In this document: positions 24,107 through 35,210 of the stretch, piece by piece
How the letters are laid out: the number at the start of each line of letters is the position of its first letter
Position numbering within the stretch: the first letter of the stretch is position 1
Assembly (NCBI RefSeq): GCF_905220415.1
Contig: NC_059540.1
Span: 813,501 to 877,500, forward strand
DNA from: Colias croceus
Lineage: Eukaryota; Arthropoda; Insecta; Lepidoptera; Pieridae
DNA: 64,000 nucleotides
Direction of reading: 5' to 3'
Notes under the pieces: generated by a model
Databases searched by the model: none
What the model saw: the letters and a program-made list of their open reading frames with translations, nothing else
What the model was told of the DNA's origin: nothing
Program-made: the position numbers and the translations under genes

Positions 24107-24958
24107 ACCGTCAAAATGTGTGTGTGTGAGTTTGGATTTTTTTTCATTGCCAACAGCCTAATCGCGCAAGTACAATTATTGATTTAGTGCCGAATGAACA
24201 TACACCTTCCCATGGTAGCGAAATATCAGATTCGGAAACTCAATTGCATGAAGCACGTACTAATTCTTCCACCCCCCTGTTTTCTCCTGCACCATCTGCA
24301 CCATCTTCCCTTGCTAACGTAACAATAAATACGTCCGTCGATGAAGAATTACACTCCGAAGATTCTGATAGACCTGCTGATGACCAGATTCTTTCGTGCG
24401 TGAAATTGGCGAGTCCATTTTTGAAAATGTTCAGTCCCTATCTGCTATTCCTTGATTGCTTGCAACGCCTATAACACCAATAGCTTCTTGATTAGCACCC
24501 CGAAAAATAAGATCTGGGAAACCACCTACACTCAAAGCCAAAAGACCAAAAAAACAAAAAAATTCAGCTGACTTACAATTATTGGAGAGTAACTCAATTC
24601 CGTCACCAAGCGACAATAGAAGAAGGTGAGGAGGATGATTACATAGACATGCCAGAAGATGATTCACCTTTGAGTTTCCTTCACCTTTTTTTCTCTAGAT
24701 ATTTTACTAGTATCGTAGAGCAGACAAACTTATATTCAGTTAAAAAAACCGGCAAGTCAATTCAACTAACAGAAGAAGAATTTAGAGACTTTTTTTTTAA
24801 TTTTCATACAAAATAAACTTGAATTGGTTTTTTTTTAACTTCATACAAAATAAACTGTACTTCGGTATCAAATAGTTATAAAATTTTCATTTCTGTATTT
24901 TTCTTTAGTAAAAAAACATAAAAATAGCTGTGGTTTTTATTTTCCGTAATTTGGCAGT

Positions 24959-24974
24959 GTCCGCTGTGACGGAC
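24959..24974. repeat. Palindromic 16-mer, site 4
   Basis: GTCCGCTGTGACGGAC, about 130 bases inside the right terminus of the piggyBac element. It is the exact reverse complement of site 2, with site 2 read as GTCCGTCACAGCGGAC. Confidence 0.6.
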
Positions 24975-25106
24975 ACAGGTTTTCCCAGCAGTGGGCTATG
25001 GTAGATTTTTTTTTTCATTTTTCGAGAACTTTATGACATACTCTTAAAACCACAAAATTGTCAAATCCATATATTTTGAATATTTTTATCGGTGCCAAAT
25101 TAAGGG

Positions 25107-25829
25107 TTAACGACAGTCACAAGGGGTTAGAGTTTGGAAAAACACGGGTGCATATTCGTTGGAAAAGCGCAGCGCTTTTTTTCTTTGATTGATATTATTT
25201 TGAGCTTGATTTTGAGTTATCAAGGGCGGATTTGGTTGAATTGATTTCATGATTTTTCAATCATAAAAAATGTCAATCTTTAAAAAACGCGAGCCTGTTA
25301 GCACATAAGAAAGAATATATAATTTATTCAATGCAGATTGCATTTTTGTCATGGAACTGAATTGTAAGAGTATATTGGAAACATAGATATTATTTTTATT
25401 GTATAATGTACCATAATATTACGTCATCATCATCATCATCATCATCATCATTATATCATCTATTAAACTAACGCAGCGTTTTGCCACCACTTCACACCTG
25501 TGTATTACATGGTATTACTCAGACTGCTTACAGTTAGATATTGAGTTATAAGGGCCCGAAGTAGTCGCAATAGTAAATAGCCTATCATTATCCCTTCCAA
25601 AGGGCTCTGTATATACCAGCTATAGTCACATCAATCTTAACCAACATCGTCTGTCCCATTCATTGGGACAATTACGGGGTGTGATTTAGAGGATAATGTA
25701 CTCTCAGATATTTAATAGTGTTGAGGGAATTATCCTTTGATGGAATACAGGCATTTACCTTGACGTCATGGTATTGATCGAATTGTGAGTATGAATTTGT
25801 ATAAACAAGGATCAATGTATGTGCATAGT
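25107..25829. other. Non-coding with a (TCA)n microsatellite
   Basis: No gene. A TCA repeat of about nine units spans 25424-25451. A small perfect hairpin, TGTCCCA and TGGGACA around TTCAT, lies at about 25652-25670. Confidence 0.5.
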
Positions 25830-26027
25830 TTGAATAAAATCGGTTCCCGCTGCTTGTCTGGCCCTATGTATGCTTAGATCAGTTCTATAAAACTACAGAA
25901 CGTATGCGGTTTTTTAATAGATGGAGTGGTACTTGTAGTTTTAGAAGCAAGCAGGTAAAAGTAAGGCAAAGGTATACAATTTGTTGAGTTTAAGACGAAG
26001 CGGGTAAAGCCGCTGGTGGAAAGCTAG
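25830..26027 (+). mobile_element. Helitron-like element, second subfamily
   Basis: Shares GCCCTATGTATGCTTAGATC, GCGGTTTTTTAATAGATGGA and a 3' end GCCGCTGGTGGAAAGCTAG followed by T. This copy keeps the CTAG end lost in the copies at 18405 and 53877. The 5' end is eroded. Confidence 0.7.
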
Positions 26028-26558
26028 TGAATAAATAGGAAAATCTGCTTAGTATTGCGATAATATGAAAATAGGTGTAATGCGTATGAATCGTTACTTG
26101 ATTCGTTAAAGTATAGAAGCGTGTAACCATGCTCATTAGTATGTTATAGCCCAGTATTTTTTCAAGGGCCCTATTACGAAGCATTGTATTATCGATTATT
26201 GGTTCATTATTACAATCGTAGCGGTCAAGTTAATCCTTTCAATAGCCTTCACATGCAGTGCCTCGGAAAGTAACAAAAATCGATTTCTGTTATATCGAAT
26301 ATAGTCCACGGGGACAGTCGCGATCAAAAGCCACTTAAATATATTCATGAGCGGCCATCTCTTTGCGGAATCAATTCTCGAAGTTTCCACATTGAAATCT
26401 AAGAAGAGGATAAGTTTGTATTAAACACTGACCGTGTATGCGCCGGTATACGCGCGCTGGAATCCAGCCAGATAGCTGGGAATAACGGGTTTAAAACGCG
26501 TTATTTTAAATCTTTACGTGATCGGGTATTTGCCGAGTCTCAAAGCGATAATCGCTCC

Positions 26559-26574
26559 CCTCAGGCGCCTGAGG
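26559..26574. promoter_or_regulatory. Perfect palindrome, AP-2-like site
   Basis: CCTCAGGCGCCTGAGG is a perfect 16-base palindrome containing GCCTGAGGC, which fits the AP-2 consensus GCCNNNGGC. It sits in a CpG-rich patch. A regulatory role is inferred, not shown. Confidence 0.3.
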
Positions 26575-27678
26575 CCGATGTTATTAAATAGTTTTCCGAT
26601 AATTTCAAGTTTTTGTTTTGTGCGCGCTCGGTTTGATTTTAAATCGATATTTCCTCAGCGGAATAAAGGATGGGATGGAATTCTTTAGACGCTATTTAAT
26701 GGTATGTGAGAGTTTGCGATTAGGAATTCAACTGATGTACTATTTGTTCAGCTTTTCGCATAGATGAAGTTGTGGTATTTGGTATTTTTAATAAGAGTAA
26801 TTGTGGGAATATATTTTTTATATGCGTTGAAATATTATCTTTTAAACCGGGAGAATTTGTTCACATGAACGCGTAGCATCCTGGCTTTATTGGGAAATTC
26901 GATTGAACAGAAAAATAGGTTCTCCTATAAAAACTATCTGTAGTCAAAAAAGACTTCTGTTTGTTAACCAATTTTTATAACATTCAAAATAATGTTTTGT
27001 TTTCACGGATAATCTAAGCTGAAATCTCAAAATATATGTCGCACTAATGCAAATCGACGTCAACATAAACTATAATGAAGTGATTAATTTTAATTGGCCA
27101 AACTTAATAATTGCTAAATTCGCCTTATAAAATATTCAGAGGCAGAATCGCTTTCCCTGATTACACTATTTATTGCTGGGTTATTAAGGAATGTCGGTTT
27201 TGTGAGGCATTTTGATAATTATCTCACGTTGTACCGATTTTCGATGGTTTTCGTGTCATTAATCTGCTGGTATATTATCTCATGTTGGGGTTATATTAAA
27301 ATGTTAAGTTGTAGTGAAGAAGATATACAATATGCTATTTCTTTTTTCCCTTTAATCCCCGATAACACCGAATCCAATAAAAATAAAATTCAAATGATTT
27401 ATTGTGATTCACAGGTTATAAGGGTTATTACATTGTATGAGGTGTGTCCGCTGTGATCTGCCATGTGGCGTACAATTTTCAAAGAAGTTTTACATAGATA
27501 ATGAATTATTACACCGATTTATACATTTATACATAATATTATATTATTGTTTATTTATACCAAGCACAAAAACAAATAGCACAAAATATTATTGAATGGT
27601 CCATATGCCCATCGATAAAATGCCCATCGATTTATCAATGTATTATGGTATAAAAGATCGTGGAACTCTCTATAGATA

Positions 27679-27757
27679 TATTGTTCATATTGTTGTTTAT
27701 ATTGTTGTTTATATTGTTGTTTATATATCATATTGTTGTTGTTTATATTGTTCTAAA
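27679..27757 (+). repeat. Minisatellite with a 12-base unit
   Basis: ATTGTTGTTTAT repeats three times without change and then continues in degraded form. Confidence 0.8.
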
Positions 27758-29702
27758 ATCCAAAGAATACAACAAATTAGATTACTGAAGTGTTTTCAGT
27801 AAAAGCAAACTTTACTGAATGATTTAAACCTAGAATTATCTATATCTTTCCGTTTCAATTTTTTCTTTAATGCTTAGAAATTGCATATAAAATTTATCTT
27901 CCTATTTTGAAAATAAGAAGATTATACAGATATATAAGATAATACCGTCTTAACGTATTTGAGAACGAACAAGGCAAGTAGTATTTGCGTTAGCTTAGTC
28001 TTAAGGAACAGGGAATGTAGGTAATGCGGTAAGTTGCGAATAGCCGGAAGGCGAGCGAAGCGTGCTGCAATTAAAGCGAAAGTTTAGCGTGGCTTGTTGA
28101 GCGGCGCTAATGTGAATGATATAGTTTCTTATATGCTAAACACGGTTTGAAACTGTTAAGTGAGTTTGAATGTCAATGGAATTAGGTAAAGCATGTTAAG
28201 ACAGGTTTGCGAATTGCGCACGGGCTGAATGCTACGAAGCTTTATACCTACTTCGTATCATATCTAAAAGTGATCTCTATATAGGTACTCTTTTGAAGGA
28301 TTGTTAAATGAAAATCTATGGGTGAGAGTGACGATGATAAAAGGTTGGGAAACCACTTCTTTCCTATCTATTTTTTTTCAAATCGTCCCAAGGCAAGGCG
28401 TCGTATCAAAACAAATGTTTTTCATATATGTTATGTCGGTATATTGTATTAAAAGAAAACTGAGTAAAATACGTATTCTAACTTTGGCTTTGTTTCTATA
28501 ATGTCACACTTTAAAAACACGTGAAATCCGTTCCGATTGCGTTATTAAAAGATAACAGAACACAGTTCGATATTACTTTCCAAGTATCTATACTCTATAG
28601 TATCGATACGAACGTTATATTTAGTGTATGTCGCACAGGTGGTCGGCACTATGCATTTAAATCGAATATTACAAAGTGGTTCGCTTATGTCCAACCCCAT
28701 CCGAACGGATTGCTTGTTTCGTAAATATTAAAACGTAAATGATAGCTTATTATAGTTATTTGATTAAAATGTTTTGTGATTAAGCTTTGCATCGTATCAA
28801 AGAAGTTAGTGTGGTTCTTAAATGAGCTTACAGTATTTTGGATTTTTACAAATTATTTTAATTAGATGAGTTTATAAACAACTAAAATAAACTTAAGTCG
28901 ATTTTTTTCAATTAAATTTTAAACAGATATGTAACTCATGATAATAATAATATGATAACCTTTTAAGTATTTTTAGCATTTGGAGAATTGGTATTTACCG
29001 AAATAAAGAGGGGTACAGAGAAAGTCTTAGTATTCAATTGTAATCCTTTTTTATCGTTGCCTTTTCGCTCGTGTAGAGTTCTGGCGCATGTTAATATATT
29101 TTTTTTATTGCCGTCTTTCGCTTCCATCATAACTTAGAAGCCTAGTAATAACATAGATAGTATATTTATTATTTACAACTGTACCGAATAATTTTGAAAA
29201 CGATACATAGTATAGTTAAATCGTTTCCCAAATTCGTAGATAATAATAATATATTATACCGATATAAGACGCAAAGAAGCGAAACGGTCACTAGCAGTTA
29301 TGTGATGTCAAATTTGTTTACAGGAAGCGTGAAATTGCAATTTGTACCGATCAGTGTCCCGTAAAACTCTATGATATTATATGAAAATGTTTAAGGGGAC
29401 GAATTATTGACGGAATATTCACAAATGTTACGTTTTTCTTATGAAGATTTTACACGTGCATCAGAATAATTTTAAGAGTTTTCGAAAATATGTTATTTTT
29501 CTATGCTTCAGATTGCAAAAAATAAGCTTATCTTTGAATAGGGCCTTCAACAAGTATAGATCTTTCTATCGACTTTAAGCTTTCATGTATTTTGATCAGA
29601 TTTATTTATATTTTAACACGTTTTACATGATGAAACGAATGAGCACAGAGCAAGAAGCTAGTCTCCACTCTACACTCCAAAACTGCTAACCTATATTGAA
29701 AA

Positions 29703-29805
29703 TCCTACTACCATTATAAAGATAAATTATTCCCTAGTGACACGAATTATTTTTGTTTTTATCCCGCTGCAATCCGAGCGAAGCGTGGGCGGGGTTAAAA
29801 CAAAA
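29703..29805 (+). mobile_element. Possible decayed Helitron-like fragment
   Basis: TCCTACTACCATTATAAAG resembles the Helitron 5' end, and GCGAAGCGTGGGCGGGG near 29777 resembles the 3' region, but the middle is too short and CTAG is missing. Confidence 0.25.
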
Positions 29806-30896
29806 TAAAACATTAAATATATACATGAAGTAACAGTGGTTACCGTTGTTTGCAAGGACACAATTTGCATCCGAGATTCAATTAAAGTCCTTGTAATTAG
29901 CCGGTTAATTATGTTGTCGGTGCACATTGCAGTAAATGAAGACTGATTCATTTTTACAAGCGTTCGCCGCGACATTGTTCGCATTTAGCTCCCGTTTTAT
30001 TAAGTTCTGTTACCTTTGGGTGACTTGTATCTTGAATAGAACTAATGTTGAGGTTAATTATACGGTTTTTAAGTGACGAATTGTTTATTTGCATAATAAT
30101 ATTATAATGTACCTATGTTCTTGTTTTGTTGTTTGATCTATGATAATTTGCAGTTTTATGATAGATGTTTTATATCTCTTTAGCTTTAGTTGATATAATT
30201 TACTTGGGTAAGCCGTAAGAGAGAGAAATATATTAAATTTACTCGATTGAAGTAAGAAAACCTGTTTTCAATATTTTTATAGTCACAAACATGTCCAGGT
30301 AACGTTTTAATATAATATCAATTTTGATTTAAGTAGTACAATAAGCATATCTTTCGTGCCTTCTTAATTCTTCTTTCGCTTTTCTAAATTTTGATACAAA
30401 TTGATGAGGTAGGTGCAATTTTTACACAGTACTAAAAATTATATCAAATTATTATTAAAAAAGATACCGACTTCACCTTTTTCTCACTTATGTTTTAAAG
30501 AAAACTATTTCACCGTGTTCATTAACTACATTATAAAATAAATAAAAATCATAATAATGTCTTTACGTCGGGGTCGTTCGAAACGTTTACAAATACTTAT
30601 ATTTGAACATTAATTTCGCCTTTGAACATTTCTCGTCGGAGTTCGCCTGGAAAATTAAAAGGAGTCACTTTGAGCGCAAAGTAAATTCCTTGATCGATTC
30701 TGGTTGCATGCTGAAGTTGCTAAACCGAAAATCGGTAGTGGATTGCTGCTCACTTCAGTGCGGAACTTGTGGTTGTTGTTAGTTTCAGAACGGTGCCGCG
30801 TTTTTATGAGATTTTTGAAATTGGAACGATGGGTGACGTTTGGGTTCCTTAATTTAAAAATATGTGTAACGGATTTTTGTTGTGGTTAGTAGTACG
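29806..30896. other. Non-coding
   Basis: No gene or repeat recognised. Short frames near 30704 have no supporting features. Confidence 0.5.
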
Positions 30897-31982
30897 GGAG
30901 CTAGCAACGTTTAAAAAAAAGTCATTTTAGTATAGTTGGGTTTTTGATATGCTGTTTCTCTTGCTATTTCGGTTAGAGTCCGGGCTGTCTGGCTGGCCGC
31001 AGTGGTTGCGTTTATTAGTGCGCATCTTATCTGCACAGGAAAATATCCTTAATTTAAAGTCATTTTTTAACGCGTAATTTTTAATCTTTTGCCTTTAGAT
31101 AGATCCATCAGACATAATTTTTTTATTGCAAGTCGTTTTTTTCGTTGTAAAATAGGTGCCATACGCAATTTTTATTTCAAAATAACTAAAATGTCATCGA
31201 AATAAGTGAAATTACATCAACATGAGTCCGCTTAAAAGGTAAGTAATAACTTTATTATTTATATTATATTATCCTTTTTTAATACTTATATTGAATAATT
31301 AGTAAACTAATATTTTTAATAGATGGTTTCATATTTATTACACTTTTGGGTATAAATATGAATTTGATGATATTTGTATATTCTAGTGTTTGATTTTACG
31401 CGAGTATTATACATTTTGAAATTAAAGACTTGAGAAAATAATACAATGAATAAATCGCGTTTAAAATCCGTTAAAAAGTCTTTAATTTCTTGATGATATT
31501 TGGTTTTTATCAAGTTTACATTAACGTCCTATTTGAGGTTCGTTGGGAAAAAGGAGGCGATATGGTAGATTGTTGCAAAAAAACTGTAAATAGTAAAATG
31601 AATATTATATATAGTATAAGTAACACAGTGATTACTTATCCTTCACTGGGACTCATGTTGATGGAATTTCACTTATTTCGATGATATTTTAATTATTTTG
31701 AAATAAAAATTGCGTCTGGCACCTATTTAACAACGAAAAAAACGTCTTGCAATAAAAAATGTATGTCTAATGGATCTATCTAAAGGCAAACGATTAAAAA
31801 TTACGCGTTAAAAAATGACTTTAAATTAAGGATATTTTCCTGTGCAGATAAGATGCGCACTAATAAACGCAACCACTGCGGCCAGCCAGACAGCCCGGAC
31901 TGTAACCGAAATAGCAAGAGGAACAGCATATCAAAGAACCAACTATACTAAAATGCTCACTTGTCAACGTTGCTACCTCCTA
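30897..31982. mobile_element. Fold-back DNA element with 352-base inverted arms
   Basis: The left arm (30897-31248) and right arm (31631-31982) are inverted copies, about 95% identical over the central 305 bases by my alignment, with shared landmarks such as GGGCTGTCTGGCTGGCCGCA and GCGCATCTTATCTGCACAGG. The 382-base middle is AT-rich and has no transposase. The outer ends read GGAGNTAGCAACGTT. I cannot settle the target duplication (TAG occurs beyond both ends). The left arm holds ATGAGTCCGCTTAAAAG followed by a perfect donor GTAAGT, and the right arm a degenerate copy, perhaps the remains of a transposase first exon. The superfamily is unknown. Confidence 0.85.
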
Positions 31983-32586
31983 GAATATAGTGAGGTACTT
32001 ATGAATATGGAAATGAATTAGGAAGTTAGATCATAATTAGACAAATTTATTTGTTTTGTAACATATGAATATCATCATCAGCCCATATACGTTCCCACTG
32101 CTGGGACACGGGCCTCCTATGAGGAACATATGAATATATTCTTAATTAAAGGGACAGTTTTTGATTGATTTTGGGTTTAAAATTTAATTAATTATTTTTA
32201 TCTGTACGTATGTCTAAGGTTTTAAAAATCTATCATGTTATTTTAACAAACTTTGAAAAATATCCCACATTGATTTATGTACAATAAAATCGAAGTATAA
32301 GAGCTCTATTTACCTCTAATAAATTAAAGAATTAGTTTAAAACCAAGATGCACGCATCCAATCACAGTATATAATTTAGAATATAAATTTAATTTCTCAT
32401 ATGAAATGTTACAAATAAGCACTCATAAACAAGCATGAATCGGAATACGAATGTGCAACTTCTACACTTTCTCTCTAGAGAAATAACCAGTCAAAGAGTG
32501 CTAGTCTAATTGCAATATGGCCATTAGGAAAACATGTGGAAGTCACGTCCTGGGCGGACGTTTGTTTATTGAAATTATATTATGCA
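31983..32586. other. Non-coding with a short retroelement insertion
   Basis: AT-rich. The only element seen is the 52-base LINE fragment at 32073-32124. Confidence 0.5.
32073..32124 (-). mobile_element. LINE/SINE 3' end, 52 bases, with target-site duplication
   Basis: On the minus strand the insert contains GTCCCAGCAGTGGGAACGTA and ends GGGCTGATGATG. It is flanked by a perfect 13-base direct repeat, AACATATGAATAT (32060-32072 and 32125-32137). That is the signature of target-primed reverse transcription with extreme 5' truncation. It is related to 22402-22501. Confidence 0.8.
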
Positions 32587-32925
32587 GTTGAATTCGATAT
32601 TTTTGGTTTCATGGCACTCAAATGCTTAATCAAAAATATCAAATTCAACAAAAGACCATGTTCCATTGTTACAATATTATAATCATTGAAAAATATTTCG
32701 TATTGGTTGAGATAGATGTTAATTATCTTAATAGATGGCACGCGGTGTGTCTCTTAGACACATAAACCTGAAAGAATATAATAAATTCGATCGCTCTGGC
32801 GGGTCACGGGTGGCTGAGTTGGTCAAGCGTCCGCCCCAGATTGGCGTGAATGGATGCGGGTTCGAGTCCCGCCTTGTAATGGAATATTTTCTATTCTTTA
32901 TAAATTTATAATTATATGCAGTTTT
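32587..32925 (+). mobile_element. tRNA-Ser-like SINE, copy 1, with associated inverted repeat
   Basis: Composite locus. At 32587-32604 and 32632-32649 an 18-base inverted repeat (GTTGAATTCGATATTTTT, one mismatch) encloses TGGTTTCATGGCACTCAAATG-like sequence shared with the locus at 52121. From about 32745 the SINE starts with GTGTCTCTTAGACACATAAA, then the tRNA-like region, then TCTATTCTTTATAAATTTAT. The open frame on the minus strand here is a by-product. Confidence 0.6.
32804..32880 (+). ncRNA. tRNA-Ser-derived region of the SINE
   Basis: Box A-like TGGCTGAGTTGGTCAAGC and box B GGTTCGAGTCCC are in place. A four-base-pair stem CGCC/GGCG holds a seven-base loop CCAGATT, so AGA (Ser) sits at the anticodon position, but U33 is replaced by C and the acceptor stem pairs poorly. 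Not a functional tRNA. Confidence 0.5.
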
Positions 32926-34992
32926 ATGTGACAGTTTATTTGGTACTGTGTGACGAATAGACACTATATTTTCGGATAAATTTGTACAATATTTACTTAG
33001 CTTTTCCAAATCATTACTTTATTCAGGTCGACAATCATTTTCTTTAAAGCGGGCAACGCTTTGTAGAGTCCCTACGTCTGCAAATGTTTTGGTCGGTGGT
33101 AAACGGTTACTATCAGGCGAAGAACTACCAGCTCGGTGGTCCGTTCTGACACATAAAAAGTGTTGGTCACTTATTTGTATGATTTGAAGTGATTTTAGTA
33201 GACAGGACAGGATAATATATTGATTCTAAGTTCTCGCATCGAAGGTTTCAATTTTTAAGTAAATGGAATGATAGAATTCATTTTGTTTGATTAAAAGTAT
33301 TATACACAAGATAAAAAAAATCTTATAATATGAATACCTATGCCGGCCTGACAATTTTTTTTGCGGTAGACACGTTGTAATAATATATAATTAGCTACGC
33401 GGTTTAATTTATATACAAATATAATATGTATTGTCCTAATTGCTCGAGTAATTAGTGAGTGTGTGTTAATTACTGTTAGGTAATTACAGTATAAACACTT
33501 TGGACATAGGGTGGCTATAATTGAATCATATGACGGAGATGTATAGTGCAGTGACAAATAAGATTTGGCCAAACCATTTATCTTGATTGGGTAAAAATGT
33601 TACTTACAACATTTCTTTTATTTACCGTGTGCGTGGGTTTATGCTCGGGACTGTAGATTTTTTAATTGTTATGAATATGATGATTAGATGTAGAGATAAC
33701 GAAACATGAAGTTCAATATTATAACTATTTAGGTATAACAATAGGTTAATCATGTAAAAATTAAACAAAATCATACATAGTGATAATGATGATTATTTCC
33801 TTTGATAAAAGGTTATTTTCTATTTAGTGCGCTTGCGTTCCGATTTTTTTTTAATTTAAGTCCAAATTGTCTCTTCTCTTTGAGAGAATATTCAGAATAT
33901 TGGTGACATATAAATTAATATCAGCTCTTTTTGTTCCAGATTCATGTCTTGCGCTGCATCCACACGCTATGCTAATCAAAAGACGTAAGTTTTGTTATAA
34001 GGCCAATAATTTGAAAAAAAAGACGGGTTGCACTCCGGGAGTGCCGGCAGAAGGGAAAACGCAGTAAGAACGTAGTAGAGAGGGGATAGCTGTCTACTCT
34101 CCATTCGTCTTACACTTTTTCGATCAGGTCACGTGTCCTGACGCGAGTTTAAGATTTTATATACATTACAGAAAAAGTGCTCGACGCCGCTAAAGAAGTT
34201 TTCACTTCAAAAAAACTGAAATGAAAGGAGAATTTTAGTTCTCACAGAAGGCCTGTTCACAACAGTGGAAAGAAGATATTTTTTATGTAGTCTCTCAAGA
34301 GGCACAGGACAGTTCTTTGGAAAAGAATAAAAGCTAATTGACATAATTTGAAAAAAGCGACTACAGAGTTATTTTCCTGTTCTTCTTCCGAAAAGGTTGA
34401 TTAATATATATATAATTATATATTATAAAGTCTATTATAAATGTTTCTGTTTAAGAAATATTTTAGATTGATGATTAAATCGATGCTTTATCTTTTGGGT
34501 TGCTTGGAAAAACTCGCTCACAAGCGATATCTATATGCCCAATGTTCGTCTTCAGCATAAGTTCTGTACTATTTAACAACTGCACTGTTTCTATGTATGC
34601 AAATACATATAGAAATACAGTAAATAGTTTTCTGTCATCATACTATATTATACCTTCGTATACGTTGAGAAATATATCCTGTTGGTCTAGATGTACTAGC
34701 AACTCTTAATGGATGGAGTTGAGTATCTTTTTAGACACTTTAATGGAAAGACTAGGCTATATGTTATTTCGCGGCATAATTTATCTGCCTACCAAGTTTT
34801 GGTTTGGTTCCTGTAGATTCTGCGTGAAATACAGTGAAATATTTTTTTAAGATTCTGATTTTATGATAAATGTTAGTTTCTCCAATGCTATGCCCATGTA
34901 TACAATAATGTACAAAGAGTAACGAACTGAAAAAGTATGATGAAATAAATATTCCATAGCTTATGAAAAATATATATTTAGTATTTTCTAAG
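32926..34992. other. Non-coding with a probable dispersed repeat at about 34000-34205
   Basis: No gene. The piece around 34024-34205 holds the near-palindrome GCACTCCGGGAGTGC and ends with TAAAGAAGTTTTCACTTC, close to the arm of the MITE at 46754-47320 (TAAAGAAGTTTCACTTC). It is probably one end of a related element; no opposite arm was found. Confidence 0.4.
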
Positions 34993-35210
34993 GTTTGATT
35001 TTACGCGAGTATTATACATTTTTTTTTTTTTTTTTTTTTATTGGTAATAGGGAAGCGCTTGACCACAATCTCGCCTGATGTTAAGCTGAGATGCGGTCTA
35101 AGATGGAACGCGCTTCCCTAGAAGGTACCTGTTCACTCTACGCTTGAAGACCCCCATATTGTACTCGTCGGGGAACACAGACTCAGGAAGCATGTTTATA
35201 AATTTAGAAA
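34993..35210. repeat. Unknown repeat unit split by a SINE
   Basis: GTTTGATTTTACGCGAGTAT plus TATACATT (34993-35020) also occurs at about 31389-31416, inside the fold-back element, where it continues to TTGAAATTAAA. Here the continuation TTAGAAATTAAA appears only after the SINE, at about 35204. Confidence 0.6.
35019..35190 (-). mobile_element. Poly-A SINE
   Basis: Begins (plus strand) with a run of about 21 T, then TTGGTAATAGGGAAGCGCTT, CACAATCTCGCCTGATG, GATGCGGTCTAAGATGGAAC and CCCATATTGTACTCGTCGGG. I recognise the body as a very common lepidopteran dispersed element. The poly-T head means it lies on the minus strand. The part beyond about 35190 is missing. Confidence 0.7.

Larger units (their letters stand above)
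23852..24816 (+). pseudogene. piggyBac-like transposase N-terminal relic, with an intron
   Basis: Exon 1 (23852-23887) encodes MSAKRRPPVFLK and is followed by GTATTT. A matching acceptor, CATTGCCAACAG, ends at 24156. Joining them keeps the frame and leads into an acidic, Ser-rich region (DSETQLHEA, DEELHSEDSDRP), typical of piggyBac transposase N-termini. The frame then breaks (stop at 24472, with further stops and shifts to about 24615) and resumes with a Glu/Asp-rich linker and EQTNLYSVKKTGKSI, the recognised start of the piggyBac DDE domain (DDE_Tnp_1_7), before stopping at 24814. The catalytic aspartates are absent. A dead gene, identified by motif reading only. Confidence 0.75.
23677..25106 (+). 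mobile_element. piggyBac-type element, internally deleted, 1430 bases
   Basis: Flanked on both sides by TTAA (23673-23676 and 25107-25110), with terminal inverted repeats CCCTTAATTTGG perfect over 12 bases, as expected for piggyBac elements (TTAA target, ends starting CCC). It contains a decayed start of a transposase gene and four copies of a 16-base palindrome related to GTCCGCTGYGACGGAC. Everything after the first part of the catalytic domain is gone, so it is non-autonomous. Confidence 0.85.
26028..29702. other. Non-coding, with a candidate regulatory block at 26395-26660
   Basis: No supported gene. The block at 26395-26660 has many CpGs and a perfect 16-base palindrome. A 12-base minisatellite lies at about 27679-27757. 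Open frames here start in AT-rich sequence and have no family resemblance. Confidence 0.45.

Noticed and set aside
32804..32880. A functional tRNA-Ser gene.
   Set aside because: U33 is missing, the acceptor stem is poor, and the sequence is embedded in a SINE with a second copy.
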